A stretch of DNA of 64,000 nucleotides from Variovorax sp. KK3 (lineage in GTDB: Bacteria > Pseudomonadota > Gammaproteobacteria > Burkholderiales > Burkholderiaceae_C). The stretch covers positions 1-64,000 of the forward strand of contig NZ_LYVO01000007.1 of NCBI RefSeq assembly GCF_001984055.1. The letters are read 5' to 3'. A program made the position numbers and the translations under genes. Position 1 is the first letter of the stretch; every line of letters starts with the position of its first letter. The notes under the pieces are model-generated. The model ran no database searches and was not told the origin of the DNA. It saw nothing but the letters and a program-made list of their open reading frames with translations. Of the stretch, positions 36,675 through 47,370 are shown piece after piece.

Positions 36675-36693
36675 CGCGCGCGGGCGCCATCGA

Positions 36694-37572
36694 CTACTGG
36701 CGTGCGATCTCGACGAAGGCCTCGAGGTAGTCGATGCCGGTGTCGGACTCGCGCGCGCCCAGGAAGATCTGCTTGGCGATGCCGCGCGGTCCCAGGCGCA
36801 CGGGGACGATGTCGAGCTTGTCGGCGTACTCCTCCACCAGCCAGCGCGGCAGTGCGGCCACGCCGCGGCCGCTGGCCACCATCTGCAACATGATGTCGGT
36901 GGTCTCGATGGTCTTGTGCCGCTTCGGGCTGATGCCGGCTGGCATCAGGAACTGGTTGTAGATGTCGAGGCGATCGGTCTCGACGGGGTAGGTGACGAGC
37001 ACTTCCTGCGTCAGCTGCTTCGGCTTGACGTAGGCCGCTTCGGCGAGCGGATGGTCGTGCGCGACGACCAGCACCTGTTCGTAGTCGAACACGGGCTCGA
37101 AGCGCAAGCCGGGCTTGTACAGCGGGTCGGGCGTGACGAGCAGATCGATCTCGTAGCCGAACAGCGCACCGATGCCGCCGAACTGAAACTTCTGCTTCAC
37201 GTCGACGTCGACGTCGGGCCATGCCGCCAGGTAGGGCGAAACGATCTTGAGCAACCACTGGTAGCAGGGGTGGCATTCCATGCCGATGCGCAGCGTGCCG
37301 CGCTCGCCTTGCGCGAACTGGCGCAGCCGCTCTTCCGCCAGGTCGAGCTGCGGCAGCACGCGGTTGGCGACCGCCAGCAGGTACTGGCCGGCCTGCGTCA
37401 AGCGCAGGCTGCGGCCTTCGCGCAGCCAGATGTCGGTGCCGAGCTGCAGCTCCAGCTTCTTCATGCTGTGGCTCAAGGCCGATTGGGTGAGGTGCAGCAC
37501 GCCGGCTGCGGCTGTCAGCGAGCCTTGTTTTTCGACTTCCTGAACGATGGCGAGGTGCGAACGCTCGAGCAT
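36694..37572 (-). CDS. metR: LysR-family regulator MetR
   Basis: A 292-residue LTTR with an N-terminal helix-turn-helix (LAIVQEVEKQGSLTAAAGVL, QSALSHSMKKLE) and an effector domain that in MetR senses homocysteine (RIGMECHPCYQWLLKIV is characteristic of MetR). It is divergent from metE across 106 bases containing a near-consensus MetR box, the classic arrangement. It is expected to activate metE when homocysteine accumulates and to repress itself. Confidence 0.92.
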   Translation of the reverse strand: MLERSHLAIVQEVEKQGSLTAAAGVLHLTQSALSHSMKKLELQLGTDIWLREGRSLRLTQAGQYLLAVANRVLPQLDLAEERLRQFAQGERGTLRIGMECHPCYQWLLKIVSPYLAAWPDVDVDVKQKFQFGGIGALFGYEIDLLVTPDPLYKPGLRFEPVFDYEQVLVVAHDHPLAEAAYVKPKQLTQEVLVTYPVETDRLDIYNQFLMPAGISPKRHKTIETTDIMLQMVASGRGVAALPRWLVEEYADKLDIVPVRLGPRGIAKQIFLGARESDTGIDYLEAFVEIARQ

Positions 37573-37587
37573 GGTTGTGAATGCCTA

Positions 37588-37600
37588 TGAGCAGAGTTCA
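37588..37600. promoter_or_regulatory. MetR box candidate
   Basis: TGAGCAGAGTTCA matches the MetR consensus TGAA-N5-TTCA with one mismatch. A second, weaker pair (TGACTCATCGTTCA, about 37632-37645) has N6 spacing. Both lie in the metR-metE gap. Confidence 0.55.
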
Positions 37601-37678
37601 TGGATACGTGAAGAAAGACCATTTTACTTCATGACTCATCGTTCATAGCATTGGCCGGCCATCGCTCAACAACGACAC

Positions 37679-39991
37679 ATGACCACCATTCACAACCTCG
37701 GCTTCCCCCGCATCGGCGCCCGCCGCGAACTGAAGTTCGCGCTGGAGTCGTACTGGAAGGGCGCCACCACACGCGACGAATTGCTGGCCATCGGCGCGCA
37801 GCTTCGCGAACGTCATTGGAACGACCAGCAAGGGCTCGACCTCGTCCCCGTCGGCGACTTCGCCTTCTACGACCAGATGCTCGACATGAGCTTCACCTTG
37901 GGCAACCTGCCCGAGCGCGTGCGCGGCTTCCATGGCGATGCGTTCGACAACTACTTCCGCGTGGCACGCGGCCGCTCGGCGCAATCCGCGGAGGAGCACG
38001 GCGCTTGCTGCGGCGGTGTGGCGGCCGGCGAGATGACGAAGTGGTTCGACACCAACTACCACTACATCGTCCCCGAGTTCACGGCCACGACGGCGTTCGA
38101 GCTCGACACCTCGCGTCTGCTCGGGCAACTGGCCGAAGCCAAGACCCAGGGCGTGAAGGCCAAGCCCGTCATCGTCGGGCCCGTGACCTACCTGGCGCTG
38201 GGCAAGGCCAAGGACGATTCCGACCGCCTCGCGCTGCTGCCGCGCCTGCTGACCGTGTACGCGCAACTGCTCGAAGCGCTTGCCGCACAGGGCGTCGAGT
38301 GGGTGCAGATCGACGAGCCGCTGCTGGCCACCGAACTCGATGCCGACTGGCAGCACGCTTTCAACACGGCCTACCACCAGCTCAAGAGCTGCGGCGTGAA
38401 GTTGCTGCTGGCCACCTACTTCGGTCCGCTGCTCGACAACAAGTACCTGGTCGCCAACCTGCCCGTGGCCGGTGTGCACGTGGATGCCGCCAACGGCCGC
38501 GACGACGTGCTGCCCTTCCTGAGCATGCTGCCCGCGCACAAGGTGTTGTCGCTCGGCGTGATCAATGGCCGAAACATCTGGAAGACCGACCTGACGGCCG
38601 TGCTGGACTGGCTGGAGCCGCTGGCCGAGCGCCTGGGCGATCGGCTGTGGATCGCGCCGTCGTGCTCGCTGCTGCATGTGCCGGTCGACCTGGCGAGCGA
38701 AGAGAAGCTCGACGCCGAGCTGAAGTCTTGGCTGGCCTTCGCTTTGCAGAAGCTCGACGAGTTGAGGCTCCTGGGCCGAGCACTGCGCGAAGGCCGCGCC
38801 GCCGTCGCCGAGGCCTTGGCGGCCAACCATGCAGCGTTGGCGGCGCGTCGCGTATCGCCTCGGGTCAACAACCCGGCGGTCCAGGCCGCCGTGAAGAAGA
38901 TCGACAGCGAACTGGGCCGAAGATCGAGCGTCTATGCCGAGCGCGCGCCGAAGCAGGCGGCCTTGCTGAAGCTGCCGCCGTTCCCGACCACCACGATCGG
39001 CTCGTTTCCGCAGACCACCGACATCCGCCACGCCCGCAGCGAGTTCAAGGCCGGGCGCCTGGATCTTGCGGACTACAAGGCTGCGATGCACGCCGAGATC
39101 CGCCGCAGCGTGCGCGAGCAGGAAACACTGGGGCTCGACGTGCTGGTGCATGGCGAGGCCGAGCGCAACGACATGGTCGAATACTTCGGCGAGCAGCTCG
39201 AAGGCTATGCCTTCAGCCAGTTCGGCTGGGTGCAGTCGTACGGATCACGCTGCGTGAAGCCGCCGATCCTGTTCGGCGACATCAGCCGCCCGCGGCCGAT
39301 GACGGTCGAATGGATCGCCTATGCGCAGTCGCTCACCCCGCGGCCGATGAAAGGCATGCTGACCGGGCCGGTGACCATCCTCAACTGGTCCTTCGTGCGC
39401 GACGACCAGCCGCGCTCGGCATCGTGCAAGCAGTTGGCCTTGGCCATCCGCGAAGAGGTGCTCGACCTGGAGCGGGCCGGTGTGCGCGTGATCCAGATCG
39501 ACGAGGCCGCGCTGCGCGAAGGCCTGCCGCTGCGCCGGTCGCAATGGAAGGACTACCTGGACTGGGCGGTCGAATCGTTCCGCATCACGGCCAACGGCGT
39601 GCGCGACGAGACGCAGATCCACACCCACATGTGCTATTCGGAGTTCAACGACATCATCGCGTCGATCGCCGAGATGGATGCCGACGTGATCACCATCGAG
39701 ACCTCGCGCTCCGACATGGAGCTGCTCGATGCCTTCGACCACTTCAGGTACCCGAACGAGATCGGCCCGGGTGTCTACGACATCCACTCGCCGAACATCC
39801 CCACGCAGGCGCACATCGAGCAGCTGATGCGCAAGGCCGCGCAGCGCATTCCGGCGGAGCGCCTGTGGGTCAACCCCGACTGCGGGCTCAAGACGCGGCA
39901 GTGGCCGGAGGTGATCCCGGCGCTGGCCAACATGGTGTCGGCGGCCAAGGCCTTGCGCGCGGAATCAGGCGAGCAGAGCGCCCCGGCTTGA
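37679..39991 (+). CDS. metE: Cobalamin-independent methionine synthase
   Basis: A 770-residue MetE, full length, with two homologous barrels. The N-terminal half starts [28 protein letters not shown]. Zinc and homocysteine motifs in the C-terminal half are [27 protein letters not shown] and [11 protein letters not shown]. It transfers the methyl group from 5-methyltetrahydrofolate polyglutamate to homocysteine. No strong ribosome-binding site precedes ATG 37679. Its last 27 bases overlap the convergent FAD oxidoreductase gene. Confidence 0.95.
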   Translation: MTTIHNLGFPRIGARRELKFALESYWKGATTRDELLAIGAQLRERHWNDQQGLDLVPVGDFAFYDQMLDMSFTLGNLPERVRGFHGDAFDNYFRVARGRSAQSAEEHGACCGGVAAGEMTKWFDTNYHYIVPEFTATTAFELDTSRLLGQLAEAKTQGVKAKPVIVGPVTYLALGKAKDDSDRLALLPRLLTVYAQLLEALAAQGVEWVQIDEPLLATELDADWQHAFNTAYHQLKSCGVKLLLATYFGPLLDNKYLVANLPVAGVHVDAANGRDDVLPFLSMLPAHKVLSLGVINGRNIWKTDLTAVLDWLEPLAERLGDRLWIAPSCSLLHVPVDLASEEKLDAELKSWLAFALQKLDELRLLGRALREGRAAVAEALAANHAALAARRVSPRVNNPAVQAAVKKIDSELGRRSSVYAERAPKQAALLKLPPFPTTTIGSFPQTTDIRHARSEFKAGRLDLADYKAAMHAEIRRSVREQETLGLDVLVHGEAERNDMVEYFGEQLEGYAFSQFGWVQSYGSRCVKPPILFGDISRPRPMTVEWIAYAQSLTPRPMKGMLTGPVTILNWSFVRDDQPRSASCKQLALAIREEVLDLERAGVRVIQIDEAALREGLPLRRSQWKDYLDWAVESFRITANGVRDETQIHTHMCYSEFNDIIASIAEMDADVITIETSRSDMELLDAFDHFRYPNEIGPGVYDIHSPNIPTQAHIEQLMRKAAQRIPAERLWVNPDCGLKTRQWPEVIPALANMVSAAKALRAESGEQSAPA

Positions 39992-41254
39992 AAGCGCGTC
40001 GCGCAGCGCGTTGACGTCGACGGAGCGCACCGCGCCTTCGTGCTTCGCTGCCATGGCAGCCGCCGTGCCGGCTGCCTGGCCCACCGCCATCGAGATCGTC
40101 ATGACGCGGATGGCCGCCAGCGCCTGGTGCGTCGCCGAGATGCCCCGGCCGACCGCCAGCGCGTTGTCGAAGGCGGTCGGGATCAGGCTGCGGTAGGGGA
40201 TGCGGTAGGCGTGGTCGTCGCCCAGCGGCACGTAGTGCAGTCCGCCGCCCGCGGCCGGATGGATGTCGATCGGGTAGGCGCCGGCCGCGATGGCATCGGT
40301 GAAGGGCTCGGGCCGCAGCAGCTCCTCGGCCGTCAGCACGTGGTCGCCCTCGACGCGCCGCGTCTCGCGCACGCCGACCTGCGTGGCGAAGGCGCGCAGC
40401 CGCCCATCGCTGCAGCCGGGCACTGCCTGCTGCAGGAAGCGCGCGGCGCGCCAAGCCTGGCGCCGGCCTTCGATCTCGGCGGCGCCTAGCGCCAATGGAT
40501 CGGTCGCGTCGATGCCGAGCCGGCTGATGTTGAACCAGCCGTCGTTCGAATACGGGTCGCGGCTCAGGTGCAGGGCCGCGCGCGCCAGCTCGCCTTGCTC
40601 GTGGCCGCGGCGCGAGAGTGCGGCCAGCTCGTCGGCCGAGAGTGCATCGAAGCGCGCGAAGTCGATCGGGCCGAAGCGGAAGACCATGGTCGCCGGCTGC
40701 AAGGCCTCGCCATCGTCGAGTTCGAGAAATCGCGCGCCGGCGCGGTGCAGGGCGTCGATGTCACCCGAGGCGTCGACCAGCACCTGCGGCCGCAGCGTGA
40801 GCACGCCGCCCTTGGTCAGCACGCGCAGCGCGGCGATGCGACGGCCTTCCGCGTCGACGTCGAGCAGGTTCGCATGCAGCAGCGGCTGAACGCCGGCTTC
40901 GGCCACCATGTCGTCGAGCACCAGCTTGAGCAGCTCGGGCGAGTACTCGATGCGGTCCATCTGGTGGCCGGTCGACATCATGAAGGTCTCGTGCGGACGC
41001 GCGCCGCCGTAGGCCTGCAGGCGCTCCACCACTTCATCGGCCAAGCCGGCCACGACGCGGCGGCCGGCGGTGGTTTGCCAGCTGTTGAACTGGGCCACCG
41101 CGCCGGCTGTGGCGTTGCCGCCCAGGAAGCCGTAGCGCTCGACGAGCAACACCGATGCGCCCTGGCGCGCGGCTGCCACCGCGGCCATCGTGCCGGCGAC
41201 GCCGCCGCCGCAGACCACCACGTCGGCGGTCAGTGCCTTCGCTGCGGCAGTCAT
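39965..41254 (-). CDS. FAD-dependent oxidoreductase
   Basis: A 429-residue flavoprotein of the FAD-dependent group seen in catabolic loci (PF12831 type). The N-terminal dinucleotide motif [21 protein letters not shown] is followed by [13 protein letters not shown]. The middle has [17 protein letters not shown], and the C-terminus has [16 protein letters not shown] with [12 protein letters not shown]. It is cytoplasmic. Its start overlaps the Bug receptor stop by one base (TGATG), so uptake and oxidation are coupled. The substrate is unknown; probably a carboxylated compound taken up via the receptor. Confidence 0.82.
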   Translation of the reverse strand: MTAAAKALTADVVVCGGGVAGTMAAVAAARQGASVLLVERYGFLGGNATAGAVAQFNSWQTTAGRRVVAGLADEVVERLQAYGGARPHETFMMSTGHQMDRIEYSPELLKLVLDDMVAEAGVQPLLHANLLDVDAEGRRIAALRVLTKGGVLTLRPQVLVDASGDIDALHRAGARFLELDDGEALQPATMVFRFGPIDFARFDALSADELAALSRRGHEQGELARAALHLSRDPYSNDGWFNISRLGIDATDPLALGAAEIEGRRQAWRAARFLQQAVPGCSDGRLRAFATQVGVRETRRVEGDHVLTAEELLRPEPFTDAIAAGAYPIDIHPAAGGGLHYVPLGDDHAYRIPYRSLIPTAFDNALAVGRGISATHQALAAIRVMTISMAVGQAAGTAAAMAAKHEGAVRSVDVNALRDALSSRGALLA

Positions 41255-42267
41255 CAGTTGTCCACCTGGATGTTGCGCGCCTTGATCACCTCGCGCCAGC
41301 GGTCGCCCTCGGCCTTCAGCGTCTTCGCCGTCGCGTCGCGGCCGCGCACCACCGGCGCGACGCCGAGCGTGGCGAAGCGCTTCTTGACCGTGTCGGAGGC
41401 GAGCGCGGCAGCCAGCAGGGTCTCGAGCTTCGCCAGCCCTTCGGGCGGAATCGTGCCCTTGGGCGCGAGCAGCGCGGCCCAGCCTTCGACTTCGAGCGCC
41501 GGCAGGTTCAGGCTGCGGAAGGTGGGCACGCCCGGCAGATCGGCTACCGGCTGCGGGCTCGACACCGCCAGCGCACGCAGGCGGCCCGACCGGATGTGCG
41601 CGATCACGCTGGGCAGGTTCAGGAAGCCCAGCGACACCAGGCCCGAGATCAGGTCGGGCATCAGCGCACTTTCGCCTTTGTACGGAACGCTGACCAGCGC
41701 CGCACCGGTCTGGATCGAGAACAGCTCCGCGCTCAGGTGCGCCAGCGTGCCGGTGCCGCTGTTGCCGGCACTGAACTTGCCGGGCTGGGCCTTGGCTTGC
41801 GCAATCAGGTCGGTGGCCGACTTGATGGGCGAGCTGGCCGGCACCACCAGCACCAGCGGCTGGGCCGACACCATGCCGATCGCATCGAAGTCGCGCTGCA
41901 CGTCGTAGCCCAGCTTCGGATTCAGCGAGGGGTTGATGACCATGCTATTGCTGCCCATCAGCAGCGTGTGGCCGTCCTTGCTCTGCGCCGCGGCGGCGAC
42001 GCCGATCGCGCTGCCGGCACCCGGTCGGTTTTCGACGATCACGCCCTGGCCGAGCGAAGGCGCGAGCACCTCGGCCAGCACGCGTGCCGACCCGTCGGCC
42101 CCACCGCCGGGTGCGAAGGGCACGATGATGCGAACGGCTTTCGATGGCCAGGCCTCGGCTGCGAAGGCGTGGCGCGAAAGCCCCGCCATGAAGACCGCGA
42201 GCGACGCTGCAGCCGTGCGGCGCGTGATGCCCGGGCGCGGGTGAACAGTGGGGAAGTGTCGGACCAT
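41254..42267 (-). CDS. Bug-family tripartite tricarboxylate receptor
   Basis: A 337-residue periplasmic solute-binding protein. An N-terminal signal with a twin-arginine (ITRRTAAASLAVFMAG) ends near HAFA-AEA. The mature protein opens with the typical WPSKAVRIIVPFAPGGGADGSAR and has NRPGAGSAIG and VPYKGESALMPDLISG. Such receptors bind carboxylates and feed TctAB permeases, which are not in the window. It is divergent from a LysR gene across 182 bases and heads the two-gene unit with the FAD oxidoreductase. Confidence 0.9.
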   Translation of the reverse strand: MVRHFPTVHPRPGITRRTAAASLAVFMAGLSRHAFAAEAWPSKAVRIIVPFAPGGGADGSARVLAEVLAPSLGQGVIVENRPGAGSAIGVAAAAQSKDGHTLLMGSNSMVINPSLNPKLGYDVQRDFDAIGMVSAQPLVLVVPASSPIKSATDLIAQAKAQPGKFSAGNSGTGTLAHLSAELFSIQTGAALVSVPYKGESALMPDLISGLVSLGFLNLPSVIAHIRSGRLRALAVSSPQPVADLPGVPTFRSLNLPALEVEGWAALLAPKGTIPPEGLAKLETLLAAALASDTVKKRFATLGVAPVVRGRDATAKTLKAEGDRWREVIKARNIQVDN

Positions 42268-42449
42268 GTCGATTGCCTCGTTGTGTTGTCTGAGGCCGAT
42301 GGTAGGGAGTCGGGGCAAGAGCATCCAATACCAAGAAGTCCGATTCCCATAACATCGAGTTAACCGACACCGAAGCGCCCGATGCATGTTCCACATCGGC
42401 CGCTGTGCAACGTACATCGTCGACCTCGTACGCCATCGAGAAAGAGCCC
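42268..42449. promoter_or_regulatory. Divergent control region, Bug receptor/LysR
   Basis: This 182-base gap between head-to-head genes includes an AT-richer stretch (CCGATTCCCATAACATCGAG, about 42340-42359, with GTTAAC just after) that is the likely LysR binding and promoter zone. No confident -35/-10 pair was found. Confidence 0.35.
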
Positions 42450-43346
42450 ATGAACCTGCGCCAGATCGAAGTGTTCCGCGCCGTCATGCAGGCCGGCTCC
42501 ATCACCGGCGCGGCCGAGTTGCTGCACGTGTCGCAGCCGGGCATCAGCCGGATGCTGTCGCACGTGGAACTGCAGATGGGGCTTCGGCTGTTCGAGCGCC
42601 GCAAGGGCCGGCTGCTCGCGACGCCCGAGGCGCAGGCGCTGTATGCCGAGGTCGAACAGGTCTACCGCGGCGTGTCGCGCATCGACGAGTGTGCGCAGGC
42701 GTTGAAGGCCGGCAGCCTGTTGACGCTGCGCGTGCTCGCGAGTCCGAGCACCGGGCTGGAGATGGTGCCGCGCGCGATCGCGGCGCTGACGCAGGAGCAT
42801 CCGTCGGCCCGGCTGTCGTTGGAAGTGGTGTCGGCGCGCGAGATGGCGCAGCGGCTGCTGGCGCGCGAAGCCGATGTCGCGATCAGCACGCTGCGCATCG
42901 ACGAGGCGCCGCTCGGGTCGCGCGCCATCGGCCAATGGACGCTGGCCTGCGTGTTCCCGCAGGCGCATGCGTTCTCGAAGCGGCGCACGCTCGCCCCGCG
43001 CGACGTGCTGAAGGAGCGGCTGATCGCCTTCAGTGCCGACACGCCGCAGGGCCGGATCATGGCCGACTGGCGCAGGCAGCTGAAGCTGGCGCCCGAGGCA
43101 CCCATCGAAGTGCGTGCCGGCCAGACGGCCTGCGCGCTGGCGGCCTGCGGCGCCGGCATCGCGGTGGTCGACGACCTGACCGCGCGCGGCTGCATGACGG
43201 ACCGGCTGGCTTTCAGGCCGATCCAGGGTGCGCCGTCCTTCGACATCTTCGCGGTGACGCACCGCGGCGTTGCAACCTCGATGCTGGGGAAGAAGTTCGA
43301 AGCGCACGCGGAGGCGGCACTGAAGCGCCTGCGCCAGGCAAGCTAG
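42450..43346 (+). CDS. LysR-family transcriptional regulator
   Basis: A 298-residue LTTR with the N-terminal helix-turn-helix MNLRQIEVFRAVMQAGSITG and AAELLHVSQPGISRMLSHVE, and an effector domain from about residue 92. ATG 42450 was preferred over the in-frame upstream codon at 42405 because LTTRs begin just before the first helix. It probably controls the divergent receptor/FAD oxidoreductase pair. Its stop lies 4 bases from the convergent ABC ATPase stop. Confidence 0.87.
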   Translation: MNLRQIEVFRAVMQAGSITGAAELLHVSQPGISRMLSHVELQMGLRLFERRKGRLLATPEAQALYAEVEQVYRGVSRIDECAQALKAGSLLTLRVLASPSTGLEMVPRAIAALTQEHPSARLSLEVVSAREMAQRLLAREADVAISTLRIDEAPLGSRAIGQWTLACVFPQAHAFSKRRTLAPRDVLKERLIAFSADTPQGRIMADWRRQLKLAPEAPIEVRAGQTACALAACGAGIAVVDDLTARGCMTDRLAFRPIQGAPSFDIFAVTHRGVATSMLGKKFEAHAEAALKRLRQAS

Positions 43347-43350
43347 CGCC

Positions 43351-44001
43351 TCAGCCCTGCACGATGCCGCCTGCGCTCAAGTGCAGCACGCGGTCGGCCC
43401 GCGCGGCTGCCGCCTCCGAATGCGTGACCAGCACGAGCGCCGACCCGTGCTCCCGGTTCTGCGCGAGCAGCAGGTCCAGCACCTTCGCGGCGGTGCCGGG
43501 GTCGAGGTTGCCGGTCGGCTCGTCGGCCAGCAGCAGCGAAGGCTTGTGCACCAGCGCGCGGGCGATGGCCACGCGCTGCAGCTGGCCACCGCTGAGCTGT
43601 TGCGGCAGGCGCGCGCCCAGTCCCGCGAGGCCGACCGCGTCGAGCATGTGCGTCACGCGGGCCGCGTCGGGCTGCTGCAAGAGCATCAGTGGCAGCGCGA
43701 TGTTCTGCGCGACGTCGAGGTGCGGCAGCACGTGGAAGGCCTGGAACACGAAGCCGACGTGCTTGCGGCGCCAGAGCGCGCGCGCTTCGTCGCCGAGCGT
43801 GCCGATGTCGGTGCCGTCATGCGTGATGCGGCCGGCGTCCCAGGTGTCGAGGCCGGCCATGCAGTTGAGCAACGTGGACTTGCCCACGCCCGATTCGCCG
43901 ACGATGGCGACGAACTCGCCCGGCGCGACCGTCAGCGAGACGTTCTCGAACACGGCCGACTCGCCGTAGTGCTTGGCCAAGCCTTCGACCGTCAGCGTCA
44001 T
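43351..44001 (-). CDS. LolD/MacB-like ABC ATPase (orphan)
   Basis: A 216-residue ABC ATPase: Walker [10 protein letters not shown] (35-43), Q-loop [21 protein letters not shown], signature LSGGQLQR, Walker [13 protein letters not shown] and H-loop VTHSEAAA. This type works with FtsX-fold permeases in lipoprotein or lipid export. No permease adjoins it; the partnerless permease in the window is at 5259-7811, same strand. Its start overlaps the miaA stop (ATGA), so it is translated with miaA. Confidence 0.9.
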   Translation of the reverse strand: MTLTVEGLAKHYGESAVFENVSLTVAPGEFVAIVGESGVGKSTLLNCMAGLDTWDAGRITHDGTDIGTLGDEARALWRRKHVGFVFQAFHVLPHLDVAQNIALPLMLLQQPDAARVTHMLDAVGLAGLGARLPQQLSGGQLQRVAIARALVHKPSLLLADEPTGNLDPGTAAKVLDLLLAQNREHGSALVLVTHSEAAAARADRVLHLSAGGIVQG

Positions 44002-44939
44002 GCGATGCCACCCACGTGCTCGACGATGCGCGCGACCGCGTCCGGCGCCTCGGCCGGCACTAAGCGACGCGTCGGCATGCTGCGCAGCCAGGTGATCTGC
44101 CGCTTGGCCAACTGGCGGGTGGCGGCGATGCCGCGTTCGCGCAGCTCCGGCAGCGGCCAGGCGCCGTCGAGCGCTTCCCAGGCCTGGCGGTAGCCGACGC
44201 TGCGCATCGAGGGCAGGTCGGGGTCGAGGTCGCCGCGCGCACGCAACGCCATCACCTCATCGAGGAAGCCAGCGGCCAGCATGGCGTCGAAGCGCGCGGC
44301 GATGCGCTCGTGCAGCCAGGCGCGCTCGGTGGGTTCGAGCGAGAAGAGGGCGATCGGCGGCAGGCCGGCGCCGCCCGGCTCGCGCGCCGCTGCGGCATGA
44401 AAGCTCGACAGCGGCCGGCCGCTCGTCAGCCATACCTCCAGCGCGCGCTGGATGCGCTGGCTGTCGTTGGGCGCCAAGCGCGCGGCGGTGACGGCATCGA
44501 CCGCGGCCAGGCGTGCATGCATGGCCGGCCAGCCCTCGGCCGCGGATTCGGCTTCGATGCGCCGGCGCACCTCGGGGTCGGCGGCCGGCATGGCGTCGAT
44601 GCCATCGGCCAGGGCCTTGAAATAAAGCATGGTGCCGCCCACCAGCAGCGGCAGCCGGCCGCGTGCGCGAATCTCTGCGAGGAGGCGCCTCGCATCGGCG
44701 ACGAAGGCGGCCGCGCTGTAGGGCTCGCGCGGGTCGCGGATGTCGATCAGGTGATGCGGCACCTCGGCCTGCTCGGCGGCGCTGGGCTTGGCGGTGCCGA
44801 TGTCCATGCCGCGGTAGACCAGGGCCGAATCGACGCTGACGATTTCCACCGGGCGGCTGCGCGCGATGGCGAGCGCCGCGGCGGTCTTGCCCGAGGCCGT
44901 GGGCCCGGCGAGCGCGACGTAGCCGCCCTCAGTGCCCAT
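43998..44939 (-). CDS. miaA: tRNA dimethylallyltransferase
   Basis: A 313-residue MiaA. The P-loop GPTASGKT is at 12-19, followed by [19 protein letters not shown] and the [19 protein letters not shown] block. It prenylates A37 of tRNAs reading UNN codons using dimethylallyl diphosphate. ATG 44939 overlaps the MFS stop by 11 bases. In many betaproteobacteria miaA lies next to mutL; here an exporter and a hydrolase intervene. Confidence 0.95.
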   Translation of the reverse strand: MGTEGGYVALAGPTASGKTAAALAIARSRPVEIVSVDSALVYRGMDIGTAKPSAAEQAEVPHHLIDIRDPREPYSAAAFVADARRLLAEIRARGRLPLLVGGTMLYFKALADGIDAMPAADPEVRRRIEAESAAEGWPAMHARLAAVDAVTAARLAPNDSQRIQRALEVWLTSGRPLSSFHAAAAREPGGAGLPPIALFSLEPTERAWLHERIAARFDAMLAAGFLDEVMALRARGDLDPDLPSMRSVGYRQAWEALDGAWPLPELRERGIAATRQLAKRQITWLRSMPTRRLVPAEAPDAVARIVEHVGGIA

Positions 44940-46173
44940 GCGGATCGCCGAGGCGGCGCACCAGGGTCCAGGCGACGAGCGCGATGCACACGCTCCAGAA
45001 CCACATGCCCAGGGCCAGCGGCAGCGTGGTGCCGTCCATGCGTGTGCCCAGCCAGGCACCGATGCCGAAGGCGGCCAGCATCATCAGGAAGCCGTTGAGG
45101 GCCGATGCGGCACCGGCCGCCTGCGGAAACGGGCCGACCGCGCCGGTCTGGCCGCAGGGCTGGTGCACGCCGTGCGCCAGCATGATCAGCGTGAGCGGCG
45201 CGACGATGGCCCAGGTGGCCTGGATGCCGGCCAGCGCCAGCAGGCCCATGACGGTCCCGCCGGCCAGCGTCAGCCCCGCGGCGCGTGCGATGCTGCCGCG
45301 CACCCCGAAGCGAGGCAGCCATCGCCGGCACATGAAGGTGCCGGCGATGTAGGACAGCGAACTCCACAGCATGACCAGGCCGTACTGGGTCCTGCTCAGC
45401 CCCAGCACCTGAATGAACACGAAGGACGAACTCGCGAGAAAGGTGAAGAGCACGCCGTAGGCGCAGGTGGTGAGCGCGGAGAAGGCGAGGAAGGTGGGGT
45501 GGCGCAGCACGCGCGACCAGGTCGCCAGCAGCGTGCCGGGGCGCAGCGCGTCGGGATTGCGGCGGGCCAGCGATTCGTCGAAGCGCATCGCGACCAGGCC
45601 CAGCGTGGCGGCGCCGAACAGCGCCGGCATCGCCAGGGCGACGCGCCAGCCGAACAGGTCTGCCAGCACCCCACCCACCGGCGCGCACAGGCAGGCGATG
45701 ACGCCGAGCCCGGTGAGGGCACGCGACATCACGCGTGCGCCGTCCGCCGGCTGGTACAGGTCGCGCACGATGGCGCGCGCGGCCATCACCGCCGCGCCCA
45801 TGGCGGCGCCCTGCAGGGTACGCCAGACGATCAATAGCTCGATCGAACCGGCGACCACACCGCCGATGCTGGCGAGCACGTAGGCGGCCAGCCCCCACAG
45901 CAGCACGGGCCGGCGGCCGAAGCGGTCCGAGAGGGGCCCCAGCACCAACTGAGCGCAGCCGAACGCCAGCAGCAGCGCGGTCAGGGTGAGCTGGGCATGG
46001 CCCATGTGCGCGCCCAACTCGGCGGTCAGCGCGGGCAGGGCGGGCAGGTAGAGATCGGTGGTGACGGGCTGGATGCCCAGCAGCAGGGCCAGCACCAGCA
46101 CCACCAGGGCGGGCGACGTCTGCGGATGGGACGCCGGGTTGGCGGGGGCAGCGGGCGCTGCGATGGGCGGCAT
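44929..46173 (-). CDS. Bcr/CflA-family MFS drug exporter
   Basis: A 414-residue, 12-helix inner-membrane transporter. The motif A loop [16 protein letters not shown] follows helix 2, and the helix 1 region has the family's [13 protein letters not shown]. Helix 5 holds [22 protein letters not shown]. It probably exports a drug or amino-acid-like compound by proton antiport. It overlaps miaA by 11 bases at its end and is likely co-transcribed with it. Confidence 0.88.
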   Translation of the reverse strand: MPPIAAPAAPANPASHPQTSPALVVLVLALLLGIQPVTTDLYLPALPALTAELGAHMGHAQLTLTALLLAFGCAQLVLGPLSDRFGRRPVLLWGLAAYVLASIGGVVAGSIELLIVWRTLQGAAMGAAVMAARAIVRDLYQPADGARVMSRALTGLGVIACLCAPVGGVLADLFGWRVALAMPALFGAATLGLVAMRFDESLARRNPDALRPGTLLATWSRVLRHPTFLAFSALTTCAYGVLFTFLASSSFVFIQVLGLSRTQYGLVMLWSSLSYIAGTFMCRRWLPRFGVRGSIARAAGLTLAGGTVMGLLALAGIQATWAIVAPLTLIMLAHGVHQPCGQTGAVGPFPQAAGAASALNGFLMMLAAFGIGAWLGTRMDGTTLPLALGMWFWSVCIALVAWTLVRRLGDPHGH

Positions 46174-46198
46174 GCGCCCGAGGGTAACAAATGCGAAA

Positions 46199-46215
46199 GC
46201 CCCGGCCGCGGGGGC
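46199..46215 (-). terminator. Weak terminator after hydrolase lipoprotein
   Basis: On the minus strand GCCCC-CGCGGCC-GGGGC forms a 5-base stem followed by TTTCGCATTTG, 17 bases after the hydrolase stop at 46233. A larger overlapping GC-rich pairing (GGCCCCCGCGGCC) is also possible. No long T-run. Confidence 0.35.
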
Positions 46216-46232
46216 CGGCGCGAAGCCCCTGG

Positions 46233-47198
46233 TCAGATCTTGTGGGGCAGCGCCGCCGCGGCGGCGTCTTGCAGCTTGTCGGCTGCCGCCGGCTGCGCCG
46301 CAGGCACGGCGAGCGGCGCCGGCGTGCCTTCATGGGCCGCCAGCATGTTCGGCTGCTTCATGCGGAACAGCTGCGCCAGTGCCGAACGGTACTGCGCCTC
46401 GCCGATCGAGCCGGTGCTGTGGTGCGAGCCGCCCTCGACCAACACGAACTGCTTGGGCACGGTGGCCGCCTCGTACAGCTTGCGCCCGAGCGTCGGGTTG
46501 ATCAGGCTGTCGGCCGAGCCGTGCACGACCAGCAGCGGCGCGCCGATGTTCTTGACCTTGGTGATGGCCTCGAAGCGCTGGGTGATCAGAGGGCCGAAGG
46601 GCAGCCAGCCCCACTTGAAGCTGCTGACCACGTCGGCGATGGAGGTGAAGGTGCTCTCGACGATGGTGCCGCTCTCGTCGTTGACCTGGGACGCCAGGTC
46701 GATGCCGATGGCGCCGCCCAGCGAGTGGCCGAAGATGTACCGGTGCTGCTTGGGATGGCGCGCGGCCAGCCAGATCCAGGCGGCGCGTGCGTCCTCGCGG
46801 GCCGAGTCTTCGGAGGGCAGCGCCTTGCTGCTCTTGCCGAAGCCCCGGTAGTCGATCGCCAGCACCGAGAAGCCCAGCTCGTGCATGCGCCGCATGCGCG
46901 GGGCCGAGCCGGCCACGTTGTAGCGGGCACCGTGCAGGTACAGCAGAACGGGAGTGTCGACGGATTCGGGCGGGCCGCCCAGCCACAGGCCGTGCAGGCG
47001 GGCCGGCTGCCCGGTGACGTTGGAATTGAAGTCGATCCAGACATGCTCCATGCCCTCGGTCTGGGCTTCGGAGTTGCCCCAGCTTCGGTCGCTGGGCTGG
47101 AATATCCATTCGCGCTGCCGTTCGTCGAGGGTGGAACAGCCCCCGGCCAGCAATGCGACCAGGGCGGTGGTGGAGGCGAACAGGGTCCAGGACTTCAT
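46233..47198 (-). CDS. Alpha/beta hydrolase, putative lipoprotein
   Basis: A 321-residue protein with a lipoprotein signal (MKSWTLFASTTALVALLAGG-C21). The hydrolase core includes the oxyanion segment YLHGARYN, Ser159 in GHSLGG, HGSADSLI (acid) and GGSHHST (His). DYRGFGKSSKALPSED marks the usual lid region. The C-terminus is a long Ala/Pro-rich tail. It is probably envelope-anchored. The longer upstream reading lacks sense, so ATG 47198 was chosen. The substrate is unknown. Confidence 0.85.
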   Translation of the reverse strand: MKSWTLFASTTALVALLAGGCSTLDERQREWIFQPSDRSWGNSEAQTEGMEHVWIDFNSNVTGQPARLHGLWLGGPPESVDTPVLLYLHGARYNVAGSAPRMRRMHELGFSVLAIDYRGFGKSSKALPSEDSAREDARAAWIWLAARHPKQHRYIFGHSLGGAIGIDLASQVNDESGTIVESTFTSIADVVSSFKWGWLPFGPLITQRFEAITKVKNIGAPLLVVHGSADSLINPTLGRKLYEAATVPKQFVLVEGGSHHSTGSIGEAQYRSALAQLFRMKQPNMLAAHEGTPAPLAVPAAQPAAADKLQDAAAAALPHKI

Positions 47199-47370
47199 CA
47201 CAGGGCGGAATGACAGGCGTTTGGGTGGAAAGTTCAACCGAAAGACTGCATGCAACGCCCGTGCCGGGCCGCCCGCCGACGAGTGGAAACCCTTATGTAG
47301 CGTCCAAGTTGCGACAAATGTGCCGAAATGCCACCAGAGTCGGACGCGGCGGCTGCCAGCCACCGAGCGG

